Made by a program: the position numbers and the translations under genes
Notes under the pieces: model-generated
The model's input: only the letters and a program-made list of their open reading frames with translations
The model's database searches: none
What the model was told of the DNA's origin: nothing
Shown: piece by piece, positions 16,612 to 25,633 of the stretch
Layout of the letters: the number at the start of each line of letters is the position of its first letter
How positions within the stretch are numbered: the stretch's first letter is position 1
Origin: Xanthobacter sp. YC-JY1
Lineage (GTDB): Bacteria; Pseudomonadota; Alphaproteobacteria; Rhizobiales; Xanthobacteraceae
Assembly: GCF_021730305.1 (NCBI RefSeq)
Contig: NZ_CP032674.1
Span: 1,535,001 to 1,599,000 of the forward strand
DNA: 64,000 nt
Reading direction: 5' to 3'

Positions 16612-17754
16612 GTGAGCGTCATCAAGAGTGTCCGGGCCCATGTCATGGCGGCGCCGGTGGAAAAGCCGTTCACCTCCTCGCGGGGCTGGCTCTACAAGAC
16701 CCGCGGCACCTGCCTGGTGGAGATTGAGACGGCGGACGGCATCGTCGGCTGGGGCGAGTGCTACGGCCCCTCCGCCGTCGCCAAGGCCTTCATCGAGACC
16801 CAGTTCGGCCCGCGCATCCTCGGCCGCGACCCGTTCGACGTGGAGGTGATCTGGGAAGACCTCTACAACCGAATCAAGGACTACGGGAACAAGGGCATGT
16901 CCATCGCCGCCATCAGCGGCATCGACATCGCCCTGTGGGACATCATCGGCAAGAGCTGCGGCAAGCCGGTGCACAAGCTGCTCGGCGGCGCCTTCCGCAC
17001 CGAGGTGGATTGCTATGCGACCGGCCTCTACTTTACCGATTTCGACCGGCTGGTGGATGAGGCGGTAGAGGAAGCCGCGGGCTATGTGGACGAGGGCTTC
17101 AAGGCCATCAAGATGAAGATCGGCCTTGGCAACATCACCAAGGACTATGAGCGGGTGAAGGCGGTGCGCGAGGCTATCGGGCCGAATATCCGCCTCATGG
17201 TGGATGCCAACCATGCCTTCTCCGTGCCCGTCGCCATCCGCCTCGGCCGCAAGCTGGAAGAGCTGGATGTGGAGTGGTTTGAGGAGCCCATCTCGCCGGA
17301 GGACATCGACGGCTATGTGGAGGTCTCCCGCGCCCTCGACATGGCCGTGGCCGGTGGCGAGAACGAGTTCACCCGCTGGGGCTTCCGCGACGCCATCGTG
17401 CGCAAGGCCATGGACATCGTGCAGCCGGACGTGTGCGCCGCGGGCGGCCTCTCCGAGTGCAAGAAGATCGCGGCGCTGGCCTCCACCCACGGCGTCGAGT
17501 GCGTGCCCCACGCCTGGGGCTCGGCGGTGGGCATCGCTGCGACGCTGCACTTCCTCGGCTCCCTCGCCGACCAGCCGCCGAGCCTGTTCCCCTTCGAGCC
17601 GTTGCTGGAGTTCGAGCAGTGCGAGAACCCCTTCCGCGATCACCTCGCCAAGGAGCCCATCGTACAGGAGCGCGGCCGGGTGAAGATCCCCACCGGCCCC
17701 GGCCTCGGCATTGAGATCGACCGCTCGGTCATCGACCGCTATCGGGTGGGCTGA
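16612..17754 (+). CDS. Mandelate racemase/muconate lactonizing enzyme-family acid-sugar dehydratase
   Basis: Enolase-superfamily enzyme of 380 residues that starts at GTG 16612 after AAAGGG. The barrel carries the KxK base motif (IKMKIG), metal ligands in LMVDANHAF, WFEEPISPED and GGENEF, and an Asp/His dyad in VQPD and VPHAWGS, which is the mandelate-racemase subgroup pattern shared by sugar-acid dehydratases. The expected reaction is syn or anti loss of water from an aldonate or aldarate to a 2-oxo-3-deoxy acid. It is three bases from the FAH-family gene, so it is probably in the same operon. Confidence 0.9.
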   Translation: MSVIKSVRAHVMAAPVEKPFTSSRGWLYKTRGTCLVEIETADGIVGWGECYGPSAVAKAFIETQFGPRILGRDPFDVEVIWEDLYNRIKDYGNKGMSIAAISGIDIALWDIIGKSCGKPVHKLLGGAFRTEVDCYATGLYFTDFDRLVDEAVEEAAGYVDEGFKAIKMKIGLGNITKDYERVKAVREAIGPNIRLMVDANHAFSVPVAIRLGRKLEELDVEWFEEPISPEDIDGYVEVSRALDMAVAGGENEFTRWGFRDAIVRKAMDIVQPDVCAAGGLSECKKIAALASTHGVECVPHAWGSAVGIAATLHFLGSLADQPPSLFPFEPLLEFEQCENPFRDHLAKEPIVQERGRVKIPTGPGLGIEIDRSVIDRYRVG

Positions 17755-17757
17755 GCC

Positions 17758-18660
17758 ATGCGCTTCGTGAGCTTCCGCCACGCCGGCGAAGACCGTGCCG
17801 GCGTGCTTGAGGGCGATGGCGCGGGTGTCGATGACGGGGTGTTCGACCTCGCCCATCCGGCCATGGCCGATGCTCTCGGCGGTGTCGCCGCCCATGTCCA
17901 TGCGTTGATCCTCGCGGGCCTGCCCGAGACGGTCGCCCGCATCGCCGCCCATGGCCTCGCCGATGCGGCGCGCCTGCCGCTGGCAGAGGTGGACCTGCTG
18001 GCGCCCTATGTGCCGCCGCGCATCTACGCGCTCGCCTTCAATTATCGCGATGCTCTGGCCGAGCGGGGCATGGCGCCGCCGGCCGAGCCGGTTCTGTTCA
18101 TGAAGCAGGCCTCCACCGTGGTCGGGCCGGGCGCGCCGATCCTGCTGCCTCCGGATATCGGCGGCTGCACCTATGAGGTGGAGATCGCCGCCATCATCGG
18201 CCGGCGGGCGGAGAAGGTGGCGCGGGAGGATGCTCTCTCCCATGTCGCCGCCTACGCCGTCTTCAACGACATCAGCGCCAGCGAGATGATCAAGCGCGAC
18301 GGCGGCTTCGCCCGCGGCAAGAACCTGCCGACCTTCGGCCCCCTCGGCCCCTTCCTCGCCAGCGCCGACGAGATTGCCGATCCGCACGCCCTTGCCCTCT
18401 CGCTGGAGGTGGACGGCGCGCGGCTGCAGGAGGGCGTCTCCTCCGACCTCGTGTTCGACATCGCCGATCTCGTCTCCCGCCTGTCGCAGGCGCACACGCT
18501 GGAGCCGGGGGACGTGATCGCCACCGGGACGCCGGCCGGCGTCGCCGGCATGCGCAAGCCGCCGGCCTGGCTTCGGCCCGGCTCAGTGGTGCGCGCCCGC
18601 GTCGAGGGGCTCGGCACCCTGGTCAATCCCATCTTGGAAGGTGCGCCCTATGGCGAATGA
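17758..18660 (+). CDS. Fumarylacetoacetate hydrolase-family protein
   Basis: FAH-fold enzyme of 300 residues with metal ligands in YEVEIAAIIGR and the conserved FNDISASE, TFGPLGPFL and DVIATGTPAGV blocks. Members of this family hydrolyse acylpyruvates, including 2,4-diketo-3-deoxy acids made in L-fucose and L-rhamnose type oxidative pathways. Lying between two acid-sugar dehydratases and next to a hydroxyacid dehydrogenase, such a hydrolase (or a related 2-oxo-3-deoxy acid dehydratase/aldolase) is plausible. Its stop overlaps the next gene by 11 bases. Confidence 0.88.
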   Translation: MRFVSFRHAGEDRAGVLEGDGAGVDDGVFDLAHPAMADALGGVAAHVHALILAGLPETVARIAAHGLADAARLPLAEVDLLAPYVPPRIYALAFNYRDALAERGMAPPAEPVLFMKQASTVVGPGAPILLPPDIGGCTYEVEIAAIIGRRAEKVAREDALSHVAAYAVFNDISASEMIKRDGGFARGKNLPTFGPLGPFLASADEIADPHALALSLEVDGARLQEGVSSDLVFDIADLVSRLSQAHTLEPGDVIATGTPAGVAGMRKPPAWLRPGSVVRARVEGLGTLVNPILEGAPYGE

Positions 18661-19618
18661 GCGGCCCATCGTCTTCGCCACCAATGCGCTGCACCCGGAT
18701 GGCGCCGCGCTGCTGGAGGGCGTCGCCGAAATCGTCGTCGGCCCCGACACCTCCGACGACACCCTGCGCCGCCTCACCCGCGCCGGCGATGCGGTGATCG
18801 TGCGTGCGAAACTCCCGGACGACGTGTTCGAGGGCGCGGATCGTGTCAAGGGCGTGGTGCGGCACGGGGTGGGGCTCGACTTCATCCCGGTCGCGGCGGC
18901 CACCGCGCGGGGCATCCCGGTGGCGAACCTGCCGGGCAGCAACACCCAGACCGTGGCGGAATATGTGTTCTCCGCGCTCTTCCATCTGCGCCGCCCGTTG
19001 GCGCGCGTCGATGCACGGCTGCGGGCGGACGGCTGGAACCCGGCGCGCGCGCTGGGAGACGGCACCAGCGAGATCGCGGGCTCGACCCTCGGTATCATCG
19101 GGCTCGGCGCCATCGGCCAGCGGGTGGCGGCCATCGGGCGGGCCGGGTTCGGCATGCGCGTCGTCGGCACGTCCCGCTCCGGCGGGGCGGTGGAGGGTGT
19201 CGAGGTCGTCGATCTCGAAACCCTGTTCGCCCAGAGCGATGCGGTGGTCATCGCCTGCCCGCTGACGCCGCAGACGAAGGGCCTCGTGGACGGGCGCCTC
19301 CTGGCGCGCATGAAGCCCTCTGCCGTGCTCATCAATCCGGCGCGCGGCCCCATCGTCGATACGGATGCGCTCCTCACCGCCCTCAAGGCGGGGTGGATCG
19401 CGGGCGCGGCGACCGACGTCTACGACACCCACCCGGTGCCGCCCGGCAGCGCGCTTTTCGGCCTGCCGAACCTGCTGATGACGCCACACCTCGCCGGCAT
19501 CACCGCCACCTCCATGCGGGCCATGAGCATCGGTGCCGCCGAGGAGGTGCTGCGCATCCTCAAGGGCGAGGCGCCGAAGAACCTCGTCAATCCCGACTAC
19601 CGCGCCGCGCACGCCTGA
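18650..19618 (+). CDS. D-isomer-specific 2-hydroxyacid dehydrogenase
   Basis: NAD-dependent dehydrogenase of 322 residues from the ATG at 18650; GGAAGG eight bases upstream supports this over a GTG at 18641. The nucleotide-binding motif is GLGAIGQRV, with the catalytic Arg in NPARGPIVD and the catalytic His in TPHLAGIT. It probably reduces a 2-oxo acid, or oxidises a 2-hydroxy acid, produced by the neighbouring hydrolase and dehydratases. It resembles the phosphoglycerate and hydroxypyruvate dehydrogenase branches, but lacks the long C-terminal regulatory domain of SerA. Confidence 0.9.
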   Translation: MANERPIVFATNALHPDGAALLEGVAEIVVGPDTSDDTLRRLTRAGDAVIVRAKLPDDVFEGADRVKGVVRHGVGLDFIPVAAATARGIPVANLPGSNTQTVAEYVFSALFHLRRPLARVDARLRADGWNPARALGDGTSEIAGSTLGIIGLGAIGQRVAAIGRAGFGMRVVGTSRSGGAVEGVEVVDLETLFAQSDAVVIACPLTPQTKGLVDGRLLARMKPSAVLINPARGPIVDTDALLTALKAGWIAGAATDVYDTHPVPPGSALFGLPNLLMTPHLAGITATSMRAMSIGAAEEVLRILKGEAPKNLVNPDYRAAHA

Positions 19619-19651
19619 TCCGCGCCGCCAGATTAGAACCGAGAGAGCCCC

Positions 19652-20791
19652 ATGCGCATCGCCTCCGTCCGTGCTGTCCCCGTCTCCTTCCGCGTGCCTG
19701 AGGGCAAGAACGTCACCCTCGGCATCGGCCGCGCGGTGAAGCGGGATGCCGTTCTGGTGCGGGTGGAGACGGATGAGGGCCTCGTCGGCTGGGGCGAGGC
19801 CCATCACGGCCGCTGCCCCGGCGCGGTGGCGAAGCTCATCGACACCACCTTGTCCGAGCTGGTGCTCGGCATGGATGCGCTGGACGTGGTGGGCGTGTGG
19901 CAGAAGGTCTACCGCATGCAGCTCGCCAGCCACGGCATGGGCGCCGCGGCCGCCTTGGCCCTGAGCGGGCTCGACATCGCCTTGTGGGACATCCGCGGCA
20001 AGGCGATGAATGCGCCCATCCATCGCCTGCTCGGCGGCGCGCCGAGGAAGATCAAGGCCTATGCCGGCGGCATCTCGCTGGGCTGGCAGGATCCGGCGGC
20101 GCTGGCGGAGGAGGCGCAATCCTACGTGGCGCAGGGCTATCGCGCCCTGAAGCTGCGCGTGGGCGACACGCCGCGCCGCGACATCGCGCGGGTGGAGGCG
20201 GTGCGCGCCGCGGTGGGTGAGGACATCGACATCCTCGTGGACGGCAACACCGGCTGCTCGCTGGACGACGTGCGCCGGGTGATGCCGGCCTATCAGGCGG
20301 CGAAGGTGGGCTGGTTCGAGGAGCCGTTCCCGCCGCACGATTATCGCAGCTATCTGGACGCCACGAAGCTCGGCACCGTGCCGCTGGCGGCGGGGGAGAA
20401 CCACTATACTCGCTTCGAGTTCACCCGCCTGATCGCGGACGGCGCCGTCTCCTTCGTGCAGCCGGATCTCTCCAAGGCCGGCGGCATCACCGAATGCCAC
20501 CGGATCGCGGTGCTCGCCTCCGCCTGGAAGATGTCGGTGAACCCGCACACCTCCGCCACCGGCATCAACATGGTGGCGACGCTGCACTTGATGTGCGCGG
20601 TGGACAATCCCGGCTATTTCGAGGGCGACGTCGCCCACCACAACCCGTTCCGCGACGAGGTGTGCGGCCTGCCGTACCAGCTTTCGCCGGACGGCACCGT
20701 CACCTGCCGCGAGGGGCCGGGCCTCGGCATCGAGGTGGACGAGGCTTTCCTCGCCGCCCACCCGCTCATCGAAGGCCCGTGCTACGTGTGA
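19652..20791 (+). CDS. Second mandelate racemase-family acid-sugar dehydratase
   Basis: Enolase-superfamily protein of 379 residues with KxR in the base position (LKLRVG), metal ligands in LVDGNTGCS, WFEEPFPPHD and AAGENHYTR, and an Asp/His dyad in VQPD and NPHTSATGIN. It differs clearly from the first copy (KxK and PHAWGS), so it is a paralogue of other specificity rather than a recent duplicate. It ends the plus-strand operon; its stop is 16 bases from the convergent TRAP gene, and a small GC-rich hairpin lies between the two stops. Confidence 0.9.
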   Translation: MRIASVRAVPVSFRVPEGKNVTLGIGRAVKRDAVLVRVETDEGLVGWGEAHHGRCPGAVAKLIDTTLSELVLGMDALDVVGVWQKVYRMQLASHGMGAAAALALSGLDIALWDIRGKAMNAPIHRLLGGAPRKIKAYAGGISLGWQDPAALAEEAQSYVAQGYRALKLRVGDTPRRDIARVEAVRAAVGEDIDILVDGNTGCSLDDVRRVMPAYQAAKVGWFEEPFPPHDYRSYLDATKLGTVPLAAGENHYTRFEFTRLIADGAVSFVQPDLSKAGGITECHRIAVLASAWKMSVNPHTSATGINMVATLHLMCAVDNPGYFEGDVAHHNPFRDEVCGLPYQLSPDGTVTCREGPGLGIEVDEAFLAAHPLIEGPCYV

Positions 20792-20807
20792 CCGGGACGG
20801 TCTCCGG

Positions 20808-22670
20808 TCAGAGGAAGCCGGTGGAAATCCACGGCACGGCGGCGACGATGATGAGGCCGACGAGCAGCGCGATCATGTAGCCCACGATGGGCTTCATGCC
20901 GGCATCCGGGCTGATGCGGCTGATGGCGCAGGCGGCGTAATAGCCGACCCCGAAGGGCGGCGCGAACAGGCCCATGCCCATGGCGAGGATCACCACCATG
21001 GAATAGTGCACCTCGTTCACCCCCACCTGCTTGGCGATGGGGAAGAGGAGGGGGCCGAACAGCACGATGGCGGGGATGCCCTCCAGCACCGAGCCCAGCA
21101 CCACGAAGGCGACGATGGAGACGGCGAGGAAGCTCGCCGACCCGCCCGGCAGGGCGCGCATGGCCTCGGCCAGCGCGTTGGAGAAGCCGGACTGGGTGAG
21201 GGCCCAGGCCATGCCGGTGGCGGCACCGATGATGAACAGGATGGCGCCGGAGAGCGCGGCCGTGTCCACCAGCATGGGGAACAGGCGACGGAAATCGAAC
21301 CGGCGATAGATGAGCAGGCCCGCCACCACCGAATAAACGATGCCGATGGTGGACACCTCCGTGGCGGTGGCGACGCCCTCGATCACCGCCGCGCGGATCA
21401 CGAAGGGCAGGGCGATGGCCGGCACGGAGATGATGAAGGCGCGGCCTACCTCGCCCCAGCTCGCCTTGGCGACGCCGCTCAGATCCTCGTCGCGATAGCG
21501 CCACCACACCACCGAGCACAGGGCGATGGCGAGCACCAGCGCCGGCAGCAGGCCGCCGGTGAACAAAGCGGCGATGGAGACGCCCGTGACGGAGCCGATG
21601 GTGATGAGCACGATGGAGGGCGGGATGGTCTCTGTCTGCGCGCCGGTGGCCGAGAGCAGCGCCACGAGGTCGCCGGGCTTGGCGCCGCGCTTCGTCATTT
21701 CCGGGAACAGCACGGGGGCGACGGCGGCCATGTCGGCGGCCTTCGAGCCGGAGATGCCGGAGACCAGGTACATGGCGCCCACCAGCACATAATGCAGGCC
21801 GCCGCGCACATGGCCGAGGAGGCTCGCGAGGAAGGCCACCATGGCCTTCGCCATGCCGGTCATCTCGATGAGCTGGCCGAGGAACACGAACAGCGGCACG
21901 GCGAGCAGGATGAGATGGCCCATGCCCTCGTCGAAGCGGCCGATCACCACCATGCTCGGTGTGTGGGTGGAGAGCGAGATGTAGGCGAAGGTGGCGAGGC
22001 CGAAGGAGAAGGCGATGGGCACCGCCATCAGCACCATCACGCCCACGCCGAACAGGAAGAAGATCAGGAGGTTGTAATTGCCGAGGGTGCGGAACACCGG
22101 CCCCAGCGCATAGAAGCCGCCGACGATGGCGGCCACGACCAGGATGGCGATCACCGCATCCCGCCCGGTGGCGTGCTGGGCCAGCTTGAGGAGCCCCACC
22201 ATCAGCATCAGCGCCGTGCCCACCGGAATGGCGGCGGCGCGCCAGGTGTTGGGGATCTCCAGCGCCGGCATCACCACATAGGCTTCCTCCTGCGCATATT
22301 CGATGGCCGGGTGGAGGATCATCAGCAGGAAGGCGACGGCGGCGGCAATGGCGATCATGTCGAAGAAGGCACGGGCGCGCGGCTTCATCATGCCGACGAT
22401 GGCCGTCATGCGCATGTGCTCGCCGCGGTTCAGCGCGATCACCGAGCCGAACAGGGACAGCCAGAGGAAGAGCATGGAGGCGAGCTCATCCGACCAGATG
22501 AGCGGCTTGTGCAGGGCATAGCGGAAGATGACGCCGGCCAGCAGCACGAGGATTTCGGCCACCACCAGCACCGCGGCGGGGATCTCCGTCAGCCATCCGA
22601 GGACGGCGCTGGCCTTGACCGCCCAGGCGCGTCCGATCACGTCCGAAGGGTCATGGGTGTGTAAAGACAT
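20808..22670 (-). CDS. TRAP transporter fused permease (DctQ-DctM)
   Basis: Inner-membrane secondary transporter of 620 residues. The N-terminal four-helix DctQ-like part (about 25-190, with WSDELASMLFLW) is joined to a large DctM-like part (about 190-615, about 12 helices) with LFVFLGQLIEMTG, GISGSKAADMAAVAPV and MGLFAPPFGVGYY. The ATG at 22670 is chosen because upstream codons are not family-like. TRAP systems need a periplasmic DctP protein, and none adjoins this gene. The nearest is 3 kb away at 25634. It is convergent with the acid-sugar operon and probably serves it. Confidence 0.93.
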   Translation of the reverse strand: MSLHTHDPSDVIGRAWAVKASAVLGWLTEIPAAVLVVAEILVLLAGVIFRYALHKPLIWSDELASMLFLWLSLFGSVIALNRGEHMRMTAIVGMMKPRARAFFDMIAIAAAVAFLLMILHPAIEYAQEEAYVVMPALEIPNTWRAAAIPVGTALMLMVGLLKLAQHATGRDAVIAILVVAAIVGGFYALGPVFRTLGNYNLLIFFLFGVGVMVLMAVPIAFSFGLATFAYISLSTHTPSMVVIGRFDEGMGHLILLAVPLFVFLGQLIEMTGMAKAMVAFLASLLGHVRGGLHYVLVGAMYLVSGISGSKAADMAAVAPVLFPEMTKRGAKPGDLVALLSATGAQTETIPPSIVLITIGSVTGVSIAALFTGGLLPALVLAIALCSVVWWRYRDEDLSGVAKASWGEVGRAFIISVPAIALPFVIRAAVIEGVATATEVSTIGIVYSVVAGLLIYRRFDFRRLFPMLVDTAALSGAILFIIGAATGMAWALTQSGFSNALAEAMRALPGGSASFLAVSIVAFVVLGSVLEGIPAIVLFGPLLFPIAKQVGVNEVHYSMVVILAMGMGLFAPPFGVGYYAACAISRISPDAGMKPIVGYMIALLVGLIIVAAVPWISTGFL

Positions 22671-22955
22671 GGAGACCTCTTGCCCGGATGCAAGCCAGCG
22701 CATCGACTCGCCAGCGCGCTGAACGGTCTGCGAAACTCGCTCCCGGCTCAAGGGGCTAGGGGGCGGATGGGGCGCGATCCGGCCCGCCGCGCGGGGCTTG
22801 CCCACGGCATTTTTGCTTTCGGGCGCGCTGCACAACGCTTTCGCGGCGTTTTGTGCGCCGCATCAATATCTTCCGCTGCGGGGTCGAACCTGGATGCACC
22901 GCCACGCCGATGCGGCCTACGGCCGCTCGCTTGGGAGGAAGAGACAGGCCGGAGG

Positions 22956-23498
22956 CTATTTCCGCAGCGCCACCCGGTGGCGTGCCATGATCTCGTTCAT
23001 CTCTACCCGCAGGAGGCTCATGCTCTCGGACAGCCGCATGGCCATCTCCTGGATGGCGGCCTGCGCGGGATCCTGCAGCACCAGCTTCTTCGCCTTCTCG
23101 ATGCAGTAGCCGGTGAACAGCGCGTCCTGCTCCGGGCTGAGGGCGAGGCCGGACTTGAGCGCGTGCACCTCGGCCGCGTCGGTGCGGTGGGACGTGACCT
23201 TCGGGCTGTAGAGCAAGGCGTGACGCCGCCAGTATTCCGCCTCCGCCGTCTGTCCGGCCATGAGCACGACGATGGCGTCGGCGACGCGGCGCCGGTCGGC
23301 CTCCAGAGTGAGGTCGAGGGGGAGGCTTTCGGCGCTGGCGAACCGGGTCTCCCCGCTCAAGCCGTCCGGCGGATGCAGCATCGCCTCGGTCACGTCCCGC
23401 TTGAGCAGGATGGCCACCAGCGCGTGCCCCGCTTCATGGACCGCGATGGCCTTGCGGCGGATGCCGAGGGGAATCTCGTGGGCGGGCGTGACGGTCAT
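22956..23498 (-). CDS. Stand-alone M41 (FtsH)-like peptidase domain protein
   Basis: A 180-residue protein beginning at ATG 23498. AVHEAGHALVAILL carries a zinc-binding HExxH (21-25), embedded in sequence like the FtsH protease domain. IVVLMAGQTAEAEYW (76-90) resembles the FtsH segment with GGRAAE, and HRTDAAEVHAL could supply the third ligand Asp (107). There is no AAA+ ATPase domain and no transmembrane helix, so it is not FtsH itself. It could be a soluble ATP-independent peptidase or an inactive binding domain. A 65-base gap separates it from arsC on the same strand. The identification rests on motifs only. Confidence 0.7.
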   Translation of the reverse strand: MTVTPAHEIPLGIRRKAIAVHEAGHALVAILLKRDVTEAMLHPPDGLSGETRFASAESLPLDLTLEADRRRVADAIVVLMAGQTAEAEYWRRHALLYSPKVTSHRTDAAEVHALKSGLALSPEQDALFTGYCIEKAKKLVLQDPAQAAIQEMAMRLSESMSLLRVEMNEIMARHRVALRK

Positions 23499-23563
23499 GG
23501 CGGGTTCGCGACAGCGGGACGTGAGCGAAGCATTTCCCGTACCAGCCGCGGCCCGCCGCCGTC

Positions 23564-23977
23564 CTAGCGTGGGCGCTTCACCACCTCGCCGTCCTCCTTG
23601 GTGAAGCTCTCCGGCGCGGTCTCCAGCAGATCGAGCACGAGTTCCGAGGGGCGGCATAGGCGGGTGCCCTTGGGCGTCACCACGATGGGCCGGTTCACGA
23701 GGATGGGGTGCTCGACCATGGCGTCGAGCAAAGCGTCGTCGGTGACATCCGGCCCGGCGAGCTTCAGCTCGGCGACGAGCGGTTCCTTGGCGCGCAGCAG
23801 GTCGCGCAGGGGTGCGCCGGTGGCGGCGGCCAGATCCTTGAGCTGAGCCTTGGTCCATCCGGTCTTCAGATATTCGATCACCGTCGGTTCGGTGCCGGCG
23901 GCGCGGATCATGGCGAGGGTGTTGCGGGACGTGCCGCAGCGCGGGTTGTGATAGATCGTGATGGGAAAGTCGCTCAT
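23564..23977 (-). CDS. arsC: Arsenate reductase, glutaredoxin-coupled (ArsC) family
   Basis: Reduces arsenate to arsenite with glutathione and glutaredoxin. At 137 residues it has the family size, with the catalytic Cys at 14 in HNPRCGTSRN and the arsenate-binding arginines expected in LLRAKE, LVNRPIVV and GTRLCRP. No arsR, arsB or acr3 gene is adjacent, so this is not a classical ars operon and general stress or housekeeping use is possible. The related Spx/YffB group was considered, but the NPRCGTSRN and ILVNRPIV motifs fit ArsC better. Confidence 0.93.
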   Translation of the reverse strand: MSDFPITIYHNPRCGTSRNTLAMIRAAGTEPTVIEYLKTGWTKAQLKDLAAATGAPLRDLLRAKEPLVAELKLAGPDVTDDALLDAMVEHPILVNRPIVVTPKGTRLCRPSELVLDLLETAPESFTKEDGEVVKRPR

Positions 23978-24307
23978 GGGGGGACCTCTCGCGGAAAAGC
24001 CAGCCGCACGCGGCGGCGACGGCGCCCGCCCGTTGGGCGAGCCGGAACAGGAACGGACTGCGGCGCGATGCCGGAGCCGGTATCGCTCAGGCTGCGAATA
24101 ACGGAATTCTGGCTCTCCGGCGACCGCCGGACTAGAAGTAACCCGACGGGAGATGACGTCTGTTCTGCCTAGCGTTTAAGCAGCGCTCATATGTCGGGCT
24201 TTGCAGTCGGCGCCTCTCGTGCGAATCAGAAGATGATTTCAAATCATTCCAGCCCGGCCTCCGCGCCTGCCCCAGATGCGCGTCGCCCGGCCGGGGAGTT
24301 GAGTGAC
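23978..24307. other. Intergenic region with a short palindrome upstream of mrp
   Basis: About 330 bases with no convincing gene between divergent arsC and mrp. It contains the perfect palindrome ATGATTT-C-AAATCAT at 24233-24247, about 60 bases before the mrp start, in a locally AT-rich stretch; a regulator site is possible. No tRNA or other RNA gene was recognised. Confidence 0.5.
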
Positions 24308-25453
24308 ATGATGAGCCACACGGCCGAGCTTTCCGAGGACACCGTCCGTTCCACCCTGGCCAAGGTGCGCACGCCCGAAGGCGTGGCCCTCTCCGTATCG
24401 CCGGCCCTCGCCGGCGTCGTGGTCACGTCGGGCAAGGTCTATCTCTCCATCAATATCGATCCGGCCCAGGCGCGGGCGTGGGAGGATGTGCGCATCGCCG
24501 CCGAAAACGCGGTGAAGGCGCTGCCGGGCGTCGCCTCCGCCCTCGTCACCCTCACCGCCGAGCGCAAGCAGGCGCCGGCCGCCCCGGCCCCGGCCGCGCA
24601 CAACCACGGCCACGCCCATGGCGGCGCGCCGGCCCCGCGCGGCATCGCCGTGCCGGGCGTCGCCTCCATCATCGCCGTGGCCTCGGGCAAGGGCGGCGTG
24701 GGCAAGTCCACCACCTCCATCAACCTTGCCATCGCGCTGCGTGACCTCGGCCTCAAGGTCGGCCTGCTCGATGCGGACATCTACGGCCCCTCGGTGCCGC
24801 GCCTCACCGGCGTCGCCCAGAAGCCAGAGACGACGCCGGACGGCAAGACCATGCTGCCGCTGGAGAATTTCGGCCTGCAGCTGATGTCCATCGGCTTCCT
24901 CGTGGAGGAAGACACGCCGATGATCTGGCGCGGGCCCATGGTCATGTCCGCCATCTCGCAGATGTTGAAGGACGTGAAGTGGGGGCCGCTCGACGTGCTG
25001 GTGGTGGACATGCCCCCCGGCACGGGCGACGCCCAGCTCACCATGGCGCAGCAGGTGAACCTGGCCGGTGCGGTCATCGTCTCCACCCCGCAGGATCTCG
25101 CGCTCATCGACGCCCGGCGCGGCGTCGCTATGTTCGAGCGGGTGAACGTGCCGATCCTCGGCGTGGTGGAGAACATGGCCTATTTCGTCTGCCCCCATTG
25201 CGGCGGACGCTCGGACATCTTCGGCCATGGCGGCGCCCATGCGGAGGCGGACAAGCTGGGCGTGCCGTTCCTCGGCGAGATCCCGCTGCACATGCGCATC
25301 CGCGAGATGTCGGACGCCGGCCTGCCGATTCTCGTCTCCGATCCCGACAGCCCGCAGGCGGATGCCTACCGCCACGTCGCCACCGGCGTGAAGGCGGCCC
25401 TCGACAAGGCCACGGCCCAGAGCCGGCAGGCGCCCCGCATCGTCATCGAGTGA
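24308..25453 (+). CDS. apbC: Mrp/ApbC family Fe-S cluster carrier ATPase
   Basis: P-loop ATPase of 381 residues that binds and transfers Fe-S clusters in the cytoplasm. An N-terminal MIP18/DUF59 domain (about 10-85) is joined by a His/Ala/Pro-rich linker (HNHGHAHGG, 98-106) to the MinD-like ATPase with deviant Walker A GKGGVGKST (127-135). The cluster-binding CPHC is at 295-298. The ATG at 24308 follows GGGGAG; a second ATG directly follows, and upstream codons lack similarity. It appears monocistronic. The palindrome at 24233 could be regulatory. Confidence 0.95.
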   Translation: MMSHTAELSEDTVRSTLAKVRTPEGVALSVSPALAGVVVTSGKVYLSINIDPAQARAWEDVRIAAENAVKALPGVASALVTLTAERKQAPAAPAPAAHNHGHAHGGAPAPRGIAVPGVASIIAVASGKGGVGKSTTSINLAIALRDLGLKVGLLDADIYGPSVPRLTGVAQKPETTPDGKTMLPLENFGLQLMSIGFLVEEDTPMIWRGPMVMSAISQMLKDVKWGPLDVLVVDMPPGTGDAQLTMAQQVNLAGAVIVSTPQDLALIDARRGVAMFERVNVPILGVVENMAYFVCPHCGGRSDIFGHGGAHAEADKLGVPFLGEIPLHMRIREMSDAGLPILVSDPDSPQADAYRHVATGVKAALDKATAQSRQAPRIVIE

Positions 25454-25633
25454 CGCAACGACACTTCCGGCCGGTCCAGTGCCGTCATTTTGAGCCGCCG
25501 GGGCATTTTTTCCCCGGCGCGCCGCTTATCATACCTTCCTCTGCGTTGAGCCGGAACGACGCCTGCTCTAAAAGCGGTATGACGGCCCGCCCCAGAAGCG
25601 GCGCTGCGTTGAAAGAGCCCCAGGGAGTTCTCC

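Noticed and set aside
16558-18495. A 645-codon frame antisense to the acid-sugar dehydratase and FAH genes
   Set aside because: The sense-strand genes are well supported and the antisense translation is compositionally biased.
20789-20810. TGACCGG...CCGGTCA hairpin between convergent stops as a terminator
   Set aside because: The stem is only 7 bp with no T run on either strand, so it was not listed as a terminator.
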